This document shows, piece after piece, positions 5,626 through 13,567 of a DNA stretch of 17,450 nt. The DNA lies in contig JAAENB010001277.1 in NCBI GenBank assembly GCA_024224995.1, positions 1 through 17,450 of the forward strand, written 5' to 3'. The notes under the pieces are model-generated. The model worked only from the letters and a program-made list of their open reading frames with translations, made no database searches and was not told the DNA's origin. The position numbers were made by a program, and so were the translations under genes. The DNA comes from a bacterium (GTDB taxonomy: Bacteria; Spirochaetota; UBA4802; UBA5550). Numbering within the stretch: position 1 is the first letter of the stretch; each line of letters begins with the position of its first letter.

Positions 5626-7815
5626 ATGCGGAACATTCCAATAATTATTATTACTGCTTTCCTGGTACTTTTGGCAAAAGAATCAGGTTCTACCGCAGCC
5701 GGGCCTGTTGTTATTGACGGAAAAACGGAGTCATATGCCCTTGGAACATATCTTGAGATCCTTGAAGATAAAGATAAAAAATGGACTATTGACCATGTTA
5801 CCGCTCCTGAACTGTCACGGCAATTTATACGGAGTGATAAAGAAATCCCCTCTTTTGGAATAAGCGGTTCCGCTTTCTGGGTCCGTTTTACTGTGGCTGT
5901 GAAGCAGGCTGTGCCTTTTCACTGGAAACTGGAACTTGAATTTCCCCTCATCGATTATGTCGATCTGTATTCCCCGGCGCTGGGTGGGGAAAAAAATAGT
6001 TTAACCCGCTATAGGGTAAAAAAGAAAGGATACGCGTACCCTTTTTCACAGAGAGGAAACGGCTATTCCAATATTGTGTTTGATATTAATCTCCGGCAGG
6101 GTGACCATAAAACATATTATGCCAGGATTGAAAGCTTCGACAGGACCGAACTGGGGCTGTTCCTTCAAACAGAGGCTGCTCTTGAGGAAAAGAATCAGAA
6201 TAGAATGTATCTCCTGGGAATGTACTTCGGGCTGGCTGTTGTTATTATGATATTAAACCTGATTATGTTTTTTACCATCAGGGATCCTTCGTATTTATAT
6301 TATGTTCTTTTTGTTGCTTCTGCCGGTTTGTATCTTTTTACTCAAAATGGTCTTACCTATAAATACCTGGTTCCCGAATCGTTCTGGGAATTTAAAAACC
6401 ATGTTTTTTATATTATCATTGCCTGCTTTTTTTGGGGAATGCAGTTTTCAAAATCTTTTTTGAATATTAAAAAGCATACTCCCCGGCTTCACAAGCTCAT
6501 CAGGATTAGCCAGGCAATTTTTGCCTCTTATCTTATATTACCATTCCTGGCAAGTTTTTCTTTATCCATTATAATAATTGTTGTTTCGGGAATGCCTGTC
6601 GTATTGCTTCTCCTGGTTTCGGGATTTGTTATTCTCTTAAAAAAATACGGCCCCGCCAAATATTTCATGGCTGCCTGGGGCATCCTGGTATCGGCTGCAA
6701 TTATTACGGGACTGAAAAACCTGGGATTTATACCAGCTAATTTTTTTACGATCTATTCGCTGCACATTGGGTCATCCATTGAATTGATTATCCTTACCAT
6801 TGGCCTTGGAGCGCGAATTCAAATAATGAAACAGGAAAAGGAACTTGCACAGGTGCAGGTTATTGAGACCCAGGAAAAAATGGTGGAACAGTTAGTCTAT
6901 TCAAATCTTGAGATTGAGGAGGCAAACAGGAAGATTGGTCTTTCAGAGGAGAAGTACCGTTTGCTTGTTGAAAATACAAAAGATGTGATATTTTCTCTTG
7001 ATGAAGAGTGGCATTTTATTTCGGCAAATAGGGCTCTTTGGAATTTTTTTGGAATTGATCCGGAAAAAGTATCCTCTCTTCACTTCCGGGACCTGCTTTT
7101 TGTGGGAGATAAAGATACATCGATTGCCAGGCAATTTGTTCTTGAGAAACTTGGGTATTTCTTTGAAGAGAACAAACGGCTGCAGTTTAAAGCGGAATTT
7201 AAATCTCCAATCAGTACCGAACCCAGGGAAATGATGGTCTATCTTGAGCCCGTGATTGTGGAAGGGAAAAATGAGATCCTGGGAAAGCTGTCTACGGAAG
7301 TTGAAGATTCTTTAATGAAGAATATAGAATTTGAAAAACAGGTTATTCGGATTAGTAATTACCTGGTTGCGGCGGAGGATATATCGTACCGGGTTACCAG
7401 TAATTTAGGAAAATATATTGACCAGTCAAAGGCGACCTTCCTTCGCATCGCGCTTCGGGAAATATTGATCAATGCCATTGAACACGGGAATTTGAATATT
7501 TCATTTGAAGAGAAAAGCAGGGTTATGGCTGCTGAGAACTATTTTCAATTTGTGGGGAAAAAACAGAACGACCCGCGATATAGAGACCGGCGTGTTCAGA
7601 TTGAATATACTATTGGTCCCCAATTAGCGGCCTATATTATTACCGATGAGGGTGACGGCTTTGATCATAAAAAAGTTATGGAAGGTATTGTAAAAGAAGG
7701 CCCTGGTATGCTGTCCCACGGCAGGGGGCTCTGTATGGCATTGAAAGAGTTCGATGAGATCAGTTATAATGAGAAAGGGAACCGGGTTACCCTGGTTAAG
7801 TATTTTGAAGATTAA
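5626..7815 (+). CDS. 7TMR-DISM sensor with PAS domain and RsbW-like ATPase output
   Basis: A 729-residue membrane sensor. It has a signal peptide (MRNIPIIIITAFLVLLA), a periplasmic 7TMR-DISM extracellular domain (about 45-185), a seven-helix 7TMR-DISM membrane block (about 195-395), a coiled coil (about 400-440) and a PAS domain (about 440-560, YRLLVENTKDVIFSLDEEW). The C-terminal GHKL ATPase has an N-box REILINAIEHGN (611-622), a G1-type DEGDGFD (674-680) and a lid segment SHGRGL (697-702). The region ahead of the ATPase has no recognisable phospho-acceptor His box. The ATPase resembles the RsbW/SpoIIAB-type HATPase_c_2 group, so it may be a serine kinase or anti-sigma-like switch rather than a classical histidine kinase. 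ATG 5626 has only a weak site (GGAGA, 5608-5612). It overlaps the end of the convergent SanA-like gene. Confidence 0.87.
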   Translation: MRNIPIIIITAFLVLLAKESGSTAAGPVVIDGKTESYALGTYLEILEDKDKKWTIDHVTAPELSRQFIRSDKEIPSFGISGSAFWVRFTVAVKQAVPFHWKLELEFPLIDYVDLYSPALGGEKNSLTRYRVKKKGYAYPFSQRGNGYSNIVFDINLRQGDHKTYYARIESFDRTELGLFLQTEAALEEKNQNRMYLLGMYFGLAVVIMILNLIMFFTIRDPSYLYYVLFVASAGLYLFTQNGLTYKYLVPESFWEFKNHVFYIIIACFFWGMQFSKSFLNIKKHTPRLHKLIRISQAIFASYLILPFLASFSLSIIIIVVSGMPVVLLLLVSGFVILLKKYGPAKYFMAAWGILVSAAIITGLKNLGFIPANFFTIYSLHIGSSIELIILTIGLGARIQIMKQEKELAQVQVIETQEKMVEQLVYSNLEIEEANRKIGLSEEKYRLLVENTKDVIFSLDEEWHFISANRALWNFFGIDPEKVSSLHFRDLLFVGDKDTSIARQFVLEKLGYFFEENKRLQFKAEFKSPISTEPREMMVYLEPVIVEGKNEILGKLSTEVEDSLMKNIEFEKQVIRISNYLVAAEDISYRVTSNLGKYIDQSKATFLRIALREILINAIEHGNLNISFEEKSRVMAAENYFQFVGKKQNDPRYRDRRVQIEYTIGPQLAAYIITDEGDGFDHKKVMEGIVKEGPGMLSHGRGLCMALKEFDEISYNEKGNRVTLVKYFED

Positions 7816-8483
7816 TCCCAGCTTTTTTTGCTGTTGCCGGTAATGGGTATTTGATTTCCCAGGAATTTTGGATTCCGGTTGATGAGCACTTCTCCAAAGG
7901 ACTTTACCCGGGCAAGGAACTCCCGTGCTTTGTACTGTTTCATCCAGAGATATTCGCGCCGGTCTGCCACATAACCGTAGGCTTCCATGCCCTGTTTGCG
8001 GGCAATATAGACTGCCCGGGGGAGGTGGAATTCCTGGGTTATTATTATCACTTTGTTAACCCGGAATATTTTTTTTGCCCGTACCATTGAGTCATAGGTG
8101 TTAAAACCGGCGTGATCCATGAAAATATCCCTGCCCGGGACTCCTTTTTTAATAAGGAATTTTCTCATGTTGTTTACTTCATCGTAGTTGACCCTGCCGT
8201 GATCGCCCGAGAGGAGAATGCGTTTTACTTTTCCGGATTTGTATAATTCCAGTGTTTTTATCACCCTGTCGTATAAAACCCTGGAAAGATTTCCGCTCCG
8301 GTATACCTTTGCGCCCAGCACCAGGGCCGTGTATGATTGCGGGGCTTTGTTTGCTTTTTTTACGATATATTTTTTTGAATAGCTTGTTATGTACAGGTTA
8401 ATGCCTGCTGAAACGATCGCAATAAGGATTAGCGCCATAAGCGTTTTAAAGAATATTTTTTTTAGACTGAATTTTATTTTCAT
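7812..8483 (-). CDS. SanA/YdcF-family (DUF218) membrane protein
   Basis: A 223-residue protein with one N-terminal membrane helix (about 12-34, FFKTLMALILIAIVSAGINLY) and a DUF218 domain. Family landmarks are TALVLGAKV, DRVIKTLELYKSGKVKRI, LLSGDHG, HAGFNTYDSMVRAKKIF and IITQEFHLPRAVYIARKQG. The SanA branch has been linked to envelope barrier function and vancomycin sensitivity in enterobacteria; the biochemical activity is not established. I use ATG 8483, preceded by GGGAG at 8491-8495; the frame stays open upstream to 8630, but that region is not hydrophobic and lacks a good ribosome site. Its stop codon overlaps the stop of the sensor gene, so the two genes are convergent and share ends. 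It is divergent from the paralogue array. Confidence 0.85.
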   Translation of the reverse strand: MKIKFSLKKIFFKTLMALILIAIVSAGINLYITSYSKKYIVKKANKAPQSYTALVLGAKVYRSGNLSRVLYDRVIKTLELYKSGKVKRILLSGDHGRVNYDEVNNMRKFLIKKGVPGRDIFMDHAGFNTYDSMVRAKKIFRVNKVIIITQEFHLPRAVYIARKQGMEAYGYVADRREYLWMKQYKAREFLARVKSFGEVLINRNPKFLGNQIPITGNSKKSWD

Positions 8484-8602
8484 TAGAAATCTCCCAGGAA
8501 AACAGTATCCGTTACCAGTAAAGGCTGTTTGATTTTTTTCGCAAGTCCTTTTTGGGGAAGTGCTCCGGAGTAATGTTTTTTTTCCGGATTTATTAATAAT
8601 AT

Positions 8603-8630
8603 TTGACCTTTCGTGAAAACCTGTTATCAT
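8603..8630 (+). promoter_or_regulatory. Sigma70-type promoter of the paralogue operon
   Basis: TTGACC (8603-8608), 16 bases, TATCAT (8625-8630): five of six matches in both boxes. The start would fall near 8637, giving a leader of about 18 bases that consists mostly of the GGAGGGGG ribosome site at 8643-8650. I see no comparable promoter in the short gaps further down the array, which supports one long transcript for all twelve genes. Confidence 0.68.
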
Positions 8631-8654
8631 AATTATCTCTTTGGAGGGGGAATT

Positions 8655-9125
8655 ATGTATGATATACTGACTATTCGCAAAAAAAGCCTTTCTGACTGGC
8701 GGGCCGCTGCCGCAGTAATTATGCTTCTCTCTTCGGTTTTGTTAGCCGGGCCTCTGGGGACCATTGCCTGTAAGAGCGGGCAGGTGGAAAGCGGTTATAT
8801 TATTAGAACCGAAAACTGGACCAACGAGAATACCTACCGTCTAAACGCGGCGGCAATGCCTGAGAAAGGGCTTACGGATATTGCCGAGCGGAAAGCAAGC
8901 GCAAAAAGGGCTGCTGTATTAAGTGCGCAAGAACAGATCCTGGAAAAATTCAAAGATTCCTGCAGTGAGGGAGGCGATTATGAGAGTGGAAAGGAAATTA
9001 TTAAAATTGTCAGGAACGGGAAAGTCATTGAAGATATCTATGATAATGAGCAGAACTGTGAAGTCACCTATGAAGTAAAAAGCCGAAAGCTGAAAAAAAA
9101 GGTTCGTATGGCTGCCTTTCGCTAA
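8655..9125 (+). CDS. Array paralogue 1: leaderless membrane-anchored LPP20-like protein
   Basis: A 156-residue protein. After MYDILTIRKKSLSDWR comes the hydrophobic segment (about 16-33, AAAAVIMLLSSVLLAGP), Cys 39 in GTIACKSGQ, and an LPP20-like domain: W54-type TENWTNENTYR, then ERKASAKRAAVLSAQEQILEKF and GKVIEDIYDNEQNCEVTYEVK with Cys 135. Compared with the next gene, the block between MY(N/D)-LTI and KKSL, the leader-like domain, is missing, so the N-terminus resembles a plain signal anchor or lipoprotein signal. The loop after EKFK is also shortened (DSCSEGGDYESG) and adds a Cys. ATG 8655 follows a strong GGAGGGGG site; an upstream in-frame GTG at 8613 lies inside the promoter. First gene of the operon, function unknown. 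Confidence 0.82.
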   Translation: MYDILTIRKKSLSDWRAAAAVIMLLSSVLLAGPLGTIACKSGQVESGYIIRTENWTNENTYRLNAAAMPEKGLTDIAERKASAKRAAVLSAQEQILEKFKDSCSEGGDYESGKEIIKIVRNGKVIEDIYDNEQNCEVTYEVKSRKLKKKVRMAAFR

Positions 9126-9151
9126 AAGATTTATTCATTTGGAGGGGAATC

Positions 9152-9886
9152 ATGTATAATAAACTAACCATCGTAGGACCCGAAGCCTCAGACGAAAATG
9201 AAGCCCAGCCCGGAATAAACCGTGTCCATATTGAATCCCTGCTCCTTATGGCAAAATACGACAAGGTTTTTAAACAAAGACTTCTTGAAGAAAGGAAGTT
9301 CGCGCTTGAAGAGTCGGGCATAGAATTCACTCCTGTGGAAAAAATGCTCCTTATGAATATCGGCAGGGAAAAGCTCTTGCAGACTATTGACGAGTTTACG
9401 GTTCCCGGTATTAACAAAAAAAGCCTTCCCAACTGGCGGGCCGCTGCCGCGGTTATTATGCTTCTTTCGTCGGTTTTGATTGCCGGGCCTCTCTCCACCA
9501 CTGCCTGCCGGAGCGGGCAGGTGGAAACAAAGGAAATGAAAAACAGGGGCTGGGTTGATGAGAATACCTATCGTTGGCAAACTGCGGGTTCTCCCAAACG
9601 AGGACTTACGGATATTGCTGAACGGAAAACAACGGCGAAATTGGCTGCCGTATTAAACGCCCAGTACACTATCATTGAGAAATTCAAAGGAGCCCGTCTT
9701 GAGGGAGCCGCGGGAATGCTGGACATTAGTGATGAGGATTTTAAGCGGGGTGAAGAACTTAAAAAAATTGCTAAAAACGGAACGGTCATAAAAGAAACCT
9801 ATGACAATGAACAAAACTGTGAAGTCATTTATGAAGTAAAAAGCCCGAAATTAAAACGGAAGATTTATAATGCTGCTTTTCGCTAA
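9152..9886 (+). CDS. Array paralogue 2: NHLP-like leader, membrane segment, LPP20-like domain
   Basis: A 244-residue protein and a good type member of the family. The N-terminal extension MYNKLTIVGPEASDENE is shared only with paralogue 3. Residues 24-85 form the leader-like domain: RVHIESLLLMAKYD, FKQRLLEERKFALEESGIEF, VEKMLLMNIGREKLLQTIDEF. This fits the NHLP/Os1348 pattern of D-x-x-F-x-x-x-L-L-x-(D/E)-x-x-x-A-L-x-x-(S/A)-G-I. A hydrophobic helix follows (96-113), then Cys 119 in STTACRSGQVE. The LPP20-like part has ERKTTAKLAAVLNAQYTIIEKFKGARLEGAAGM and a tail with Cys 223 in EQNCEVIYEVK. The inferred topology is leader inside and LPP20-like domain outside. Gap of 26 bp to each neighbour; ribosome site TTTGGAGGGG. 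Confidence 0.82.
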   Translation: MYNKLTIVGPEASDENEAQPGINRVHIESLLLMAKYDKVFKQRLLEERKFALEESGIEFTPVEKMLLMNIGREKLLQTIDEFTVPGINKKSLPNWRAAAAVIMLLSSVLIAGPLSTTACRSGQVETKEMKNRGWVDENTYRWQTAGSPKRGLTDIAERKTTAKLAAVLNAQYTIIEKFKGARLEGAAGMLDISDEDFKRGEELKKIAKNGTVIKETYDNEQNCEVIYEVKSPKLKRKIYNAAFR

Positions 9887-9912
9887 AAGATTTATTTATT
9901 TGGAGGGGAATC

Positions 9913-10650
9913 ATGTATAATAAACTAACCATCGTAGGACCCGAAGCCTCAGACGAAAACGAATCCCGGCCCGGAATAAACCGTGTCCACATTGAATCCC
10001 TGCTCCTTATGGCAAAATACGACAATATTTTTAAACAAAAACTTCTTGAAGAACGGGAGTCGGCGCTTGAGGAATCGGGCATTGAATTTACTCCCGTGGA
10101 GAAAATGCTCCTTATGAATATTGGCAGGGAGAAGCTCCTGCAGACCATTGACGAATTTACGGTTCCCGGTATTAACAAAAAGAGCCTTTCCAACTGGCGT
10201 ACCGCTGCCGCGGTAATTATGCTTCTCTCTTCGGTTTTAATTGTGGGGCCTCTTAGTACCACTGCCTGCCGGAGCGAACAGGTGAAAAGCGGTGAGGTTA
10301 TGGTTACTGACGGCTGGGTCGATGATGATACGTTTCGCTGGACCGCTGCCGGTATGCCCAAACGAGGGCTTACGGATATTGCCGAGCGGAAAGCAACAGC
10401 GAAAAGGGTCGCGATTTTAAACTCGCAATACACAATCCTTGAAAAGTTTAAGGGAGCCCGCATTGAAGGAGCCGGGGGAATGGCTACTTTTTATGAGGAG
10501 GATTATACGAGAGGGCGGGAAATTATACAAACTGTTAAAAAAGGAAAGGTCGTAAAAGAGACTTATGATAAGGAACAAAACTGTGAAGTTGTTTTTGAAG
10601 TAAAGAGTCCGAAATTGAAAAAAAAGATTTTTGAGGCTGCTTTTCGTTAG
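9913..10650 (+). CDS. Array paralogue 3: close duplicate of paralogue 2
   Basis: A 245-residue sister of the preceding gene, 761 bp downstream of its start. The spacer, the ribosome site and the first 45 or so codons are nearly identical, which marks a recent tandem duplication. The leader-like domain reads FKQKLLEERESALEESGIEF and VEKMLLMNIGREKLLQTIDEF. The hydrophobic segment ends IVGP, and Cys 119 sits in TTACRSEQVKSGEV, where Glu and Lys replace the usual Gly and Glu of RSGQVES. The variable loop TFYEEDYTRGREIIQTVKK matches the DYxRG type of paralogues 1, 2 and 5. The tail ends EVKSPKLKKKIFEAAFR with Cys 224. Confidence 0.82.
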   Translation: MYNKLTIVGPEASDENESRPGINRVHIESLLLMAKYDNIFKQKLLEERESALEESGIEFTPVEKMLLMNIGREKLLQTIDEFTVPGINKKSLSNWRTAAAVIMLLSSVLIVGPLSTTACRSEQVKSGEVMVTDGWVDDDTFRWTAAGMPKRGLTDIAERKATAKRVAILNSQYTILEKFKGARIEGAGGMATFYEEDYTRGREIIQTVKKGKVVKETYDKEQNCEVVFEVKSPKLKKKIFEAAFR

Positions 10651-10680
10651 TCACGGGACTACCAGGAATTTGGGGGACAT

Positions 10681-11358
10681 ATGAATAACAAAATTAACAT
10701 TGAGTCATTGCTTCTTATGGCAAAGTACGATGATAAATTTAAAAAAGATCTCCTTGCTAACAGGGAAGCAGCTCTTAAGGAATCGGGCATCCCGTTTACC
10801 CCGGGCGAGCTCATCCTTTTGTCTGGGATCGACAGGGGAAAACTGGAACAGACCATTGATGAGTTTTCTGTTCCCGGTATCACCCAAAAGAGCCTTCCCA
10901 ACTGGCGGGCTGCTGCCGCGGTGATACTGCTCCTGGCGTCGGTTTTGTTTTCCGGGCCTTATTGCAGGGCTACGGGCAGGAGCGGGCAGGTTGAAAGCGG
11001 AGAGGAAATGCGGACCGAAGGCTGGATTGATGGGGATACCTATCGTCTGAGCTCGTCGTCCGCTCCTCCAAAACGTTTTACGGATATTGCCAGGCGGAAA
11101 GAAAGTGCAAAAAGGGTCGCCATATTGAACGCGCAATACCAGATCCTGGAAAAATTCAAAGGAAGCCGTATTGAGGGAGCTGCGGGAATGTCCGATTTTG
11201 ATATGGGAGGTATGGCCCAGGCTCAAGAGGTAATGGGTTATGTAAAAGGTGGGAAGGTCATCAAAGAAACATATGACAAGGAACAGAACTGTGAGATCCT
11301 TTATGAAGTAAAAGCCCCGAAGTTGAAACGGTTGGTTAATAGTGCTACTTTTAGATAG
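10681..11358 (+). CDS. Array paralogue 4: short N-terminus, Cys in GPYC position
   Basis: A 225-residue member that begins directly with the leader-like domain, MNNKINIESLLLMAKYDDKF, and then RLP-free KKDLLANREAALKESGIPFTP and GKLEQTIDEFSVPGITQKS. The hydrophobic segment (76-93) uses VILLLASVLFSGP. Cys 95 lies two residues after Pro (GPYCRATGRSGQVE), four positions earlier than in paralogues 1-3. The loop is of the MxGMAQAQEVMGYV type, and the tail ends KAPKLKRLVNSATFR with Cys 204. From the end of the leader-like domain onward it is almost identical to paralogue 7, while the first 45 residues belong to another subgroup. The ribosome site is GGGGGAC at 10672-10678, close to the start. Confidence 0.82.
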   Translation: MNNKINIESLLLMAKYDDKFKKDLLANREAALKESGIPFTPGELILLSGIDRGKLEQTIDEFSVPGITQKSLPNWRAAAAVILLLASVLFSGPYCRATGRSGQVESGEEMRTEGWIDGDTYRLSSSSAPPKRFTDIARRKESAKRVAILNAQYQILEKFKGSRIEGAAGMSDFDMGGMAQAQEVMGYVKGGKVIKETYDKEQNCEILYEVKAPKLKRLVNSATFR

Positions 11359-11371
11359 CAGGGACTGATAT

Positions 11372-12067
11372 ATGAATAACAAGATCAACATTGAGTCATT
11401 GTTTCTCATGGCAAAGTACGATCCTGAATTTAAAAAAAATTTACTCGCCAACAGGGAACCGGCCCTCAAGGAATCGGGCATCCCGTTTACCCCGGGCGAG
11501 TTAACACTTCTGGCAGGGATCGACAGGGGAAAACTGGAACAGACCATTGATGAGTTTTCTGTTCCCGGAATCACCAAAAAGAGCCTTCCCAATTGGCGTG
11601 CCGCTGCCGCGGTAATAATGCTCCTGGCATCGGTTTTGTTTTCCGGGCCTTTTTGCAGGGCTACGGGCAGGAGCGGGCAGGTTGAAAGCGGGGATGAAAT
11701 GCGGACCGAAGGCTGGGTCAATGGAGATACCTATCGTCTTTATGCAGCGGGATTGCCCAACAGGGGAGTTGCGGGTATTGCCGGGCGGAAAGCGTCAGCA
11801 AAAAGCGCGGCGATATTAAACGCGCAATACCAGATCCTGGAGAAATTCAAAGGAACCCGCATTGAGGGAGCCGGAGGAATGGCAGACTATGGCAGGGTCT
11901 ATGGTGAAGCTGATTATAAGAGGGGACGGGAAATTAAGAACATTGTCAAAAGCGGGAAGGTAATTAAAGAAACCTATGACAATGAACAGAATTGCGAGAT
12001 CATTTATGAAGTAAAAGGTTCTAAGTTGAAAAAAAGGATTCGCGATACTGTTTTTTATTATGATTAA
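11372..12067 (+). CDS. Array paralogue 5: GPFC type with DYxRG loop
   Basis: A 231-residue member starting 13 bp after the previous stop, with only a weak ribosome site (AGGGA, 11360-11364), so translation is probably coupled to its neighbour. The leader-like domain is MNNKINIESLFLMAKYDPEF ... LLANREPALKESGIPFTPGELTLL. The membrane segment VIMLLASVLFSGP leads to Cys 95 in PFCRATGRSGQVESG. The LPP20-like part has GRKASAKSAAILNAQYQILEKFKGTRIEGAGGM. It has the longest loop of the DYxRG class (ADYGRVYGEADYKRGREIK). The tail, KGSKLKKRIRDTVFYYD with Cys 208, is unlike both common tails. Confidence 0.82.
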   Translation: MNNKINIESLFLMAKYDPEFKKNLLANREPALKESGIPFTPGELTLLAGIDRGKLEQTIDEFSVPGITKKSLPNWRAAAAVIMLLASVLFSGPFCRATGRSGQVESGDEMRTEGWVNGDTYRLYAAGLPNRGVAGIAGRKASAKSAAILNAQYQILEKFKGTRIEGAGGMADYGRVYGEADYKRGREIKNIVKSGKVIKETYDNEQNCEIIYEVKGSKLKKRIRDTVFYYD

Positions 12068-12085
12068 ATGGAGTAGGGAAGATCT

Positions 12086-12757
12086 ATGAATAAAATCAAC
12101 ATTGAGTCTTTGTTTCTCATGGCAAAGTACGATAATGAGTTTAAAAAAGAACTTCTTGAAGATAGGGAAACCGCTCTCCATGAGTCGGGCATCCCGTTTA
12201 CTTCGGGCGAGTTAACGCTTCTGGCTGGGATCAACAGGGAAAAACTGGAACAGACCATTGATGAGTTCTCTGTTCCCGGCATTACCGGGAAGAGCCTTTC
12301 GAATTGGAGGGCCGCTGCCGCAGTGCTTATGCTTCTCGCGTCGGTTTTGATTACGGGGCCCCTGGCTACCACAGCCTGCCGGAGCGGACAGGTGGAAACA
12401 AAGGAAATGATAACCAACGGCTGGGTCGATGAAGATACCTTCCGGGTAACATCCATGGGAGCAGCCAACCAGAGCCTTACCAATATTGTTCAGAGAAAAC
12501 AAACCGCAAAAGAAGCAGCGCTTTTAAACGCGCAATATACTGTTCTGGAAAAATTTAAAGGTTCCCGGCTTGAAGGTGCTGCCGGAATGGCAGAAGTGAA
12601 TGTTACGGGGCTTGCATATGCCAGAGAATACGCGGAAATTGTCAAGAGCGGGAGAATTATTAAAATATCGTATGATAAAGACCATAATTGCGAGATTGTT
12701 TATGAAGTTAAATCTAAGGGATTGAAGAAAAAAGTTCTAATGTCCCCAAATTATTAA
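12086..12757 (+). CDS. Array paralogue 6: short N-terminus combined with ACRSG linker
   Basis: A 223-residue member, the shortest with a full leader-like domain. It begins MNKINIESLFLMAKYDNEF like paralogues 5 and 8, but continues KELLEDRETALHESGIPF like paralogues 7 and 9-11. The segment VLMLLASVLITGP is followed by LATTACRSGQVETKEM with Cys 98. The LPP20-like part has QRKQTAKEAALLNAQYTVLEKFKGSRLEGAAGMAE, loop VNVTGLAYAREYAEIVKSG, and the first tail of the xxPNY class (KSKGLKKKVLMSPNY, Cys 202). GGAG at 12070-12073 is the likely ribosome site. It is followed by the largest gap in the array (95 bp), which contains a dispersed repeat. Confidence 0.82.
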   Translation: MNKINIESLFLMAKYDNEFKKELLEDRETALHESGIPFTSGELTLLAGINREKLEQTIDEFSVPGITGKSLSNWRAAAAVLMLLASVLITGPLATTACRSGQVETKEMITNGWVDEDTFRVTSMGAANQSLTNIVQRKQTAKEAALLNAQYTVLEKFKGSRLEGAAGMAEVNVTGLAYAREYAEIVKSGRIIKISYDKDHNCEIVYEVKSKGLKKKVLMSPNY

Positions 12758-12758
12758 G

Positions 12759-12840
12759 AGGGAAATAATACAGAAGAAACTCGATACTATTGCGAGCTGC
12801 ATCCAGGCCCGCGCACAAGCAAAATCAAGTTTCTTAAGAG
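12759..12840. repeat. Copy of a dispersed intergenic repeat inside the array
   Basis: This gap carries ATTGCGAGCTGCATC at 12789-12803, found again at 17383-17397, and AGTTTCTTAAGAG at 12828-12840, found again at 17323-17335. AGAAACT near 12775 is the reverse complement of AGTTTCT at 12828, so the ends can pair. Both blocks are shared with the stretch after the array, but in the opposite order. It looks like a short non-coding repeat inserted between paralogues 6 and 7. Confidence 0.65.
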
Positions 12841-12852
12841 CAAGGAGGAGTT

Positions 12853-13551
12853 ATGAAGGATAGATATCGAGTAGAAACCAAGCGTGTTCACATAGAATCC
12901 CTGTTCCTTATGGCCAGGTATGATAGTGAATTTAAAGAACAACTTCTTGAAGACAGGGAAACCGCTCTTCATGATTCGGGCATCCCGTTTACCCCGGGCG
13001 AGGTGATGCTTTTGTCTGGGATCGACAGGGGAAAACTGGAACAGACCATTGATGAGTTCTCTGTTCCCGGCATCACCCAAAAGAGCCTTCCCAACTGGCG
13101 GGCAGCTGCCGCGGTGATACTGCTCCTGGCGTCGGTTTTGTTTTCCGGGCCTTATTGCAGGGCTACCGGCAGGAGCGGGCAGGTTGAAAGCGGAGAGGAA
13201 ATGCGGACCGAAGGCTGGATTGATGGGGATACCTATCGTCTGAGCTCGTCGTCCGCTCCTCCCAAACGTTTTACGGATATTGCCAGGCGGAAAGCAGCAG
13301 CAAAAAGGGCCGCCATATTAAACGCCCAATACCATATCCTGGAAAAGTTTAAAGGAACCCGTATTGAAGGTGCCGCGGGAATGGCTGATTACAATATGAC
13401 AGGTATGGCCCATGCTCAAGAGGTAGTGGGTTATGTAAAAAACGGGAAGGTAATCAAAGAAACATATGACAAAGAACAGAACTGTGAGATCCTTTATGAA
13501 GTAAAAGCCCCGAAGTTGAAACGATTGGTTAATAGCGCTGAATTTAGGTAG
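12853..13551 (+). CDS. Array paralogue 7: near-identical to paralogue 4 after the leader
   Basis: A 232-residue hybrid. The N-terminus MKDRYRVETKRVHIESLFLM with ARYDSEFKEQLLEDRETALHDSGIPF belongs to the KRVHIES subgroup of paralogues 9-11. From GIDRGKLEQTIDEF on it follows paralogue 4 almost base for base: VILLLASVLFSGP, Cys 102 in PYCRATGRSGQVESGEEM, IDGDTYRLSSSSAPPKRF and the tail KAPKLKRLVNSAEFR with Cys 211. The few differences fall in the AKR-AAILN helix (AAAKRA for ESAKRV) and the loop. AAGGAGG at 12842-12847 is a strong ribosome site, better than those of paralogues 4-6. Confidence 0.82.
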   Translation: MKDRYRVETKRVHIESLFLMARYDSEFKEQLLEDRETALHDSGIPFTPGEVMLLSGIDRGKLEQTIDEFSVPGITQKSLPNWRAAAAVILLLASVLFSGPYCRATGRSGQVESGEEMRTEGWIDGDTYRLSSSSAPPKRFTDIARRKAAAKRAAILNAQYHILEKFKGTRIEGAAGMADYNMTGMAHAQEVVGYVKNGKVIKETYDKEQNCEILYEVKAPKLKRLVNSAEFR

Positions 13552-13567
13552 CAGGGAATGGATACAA

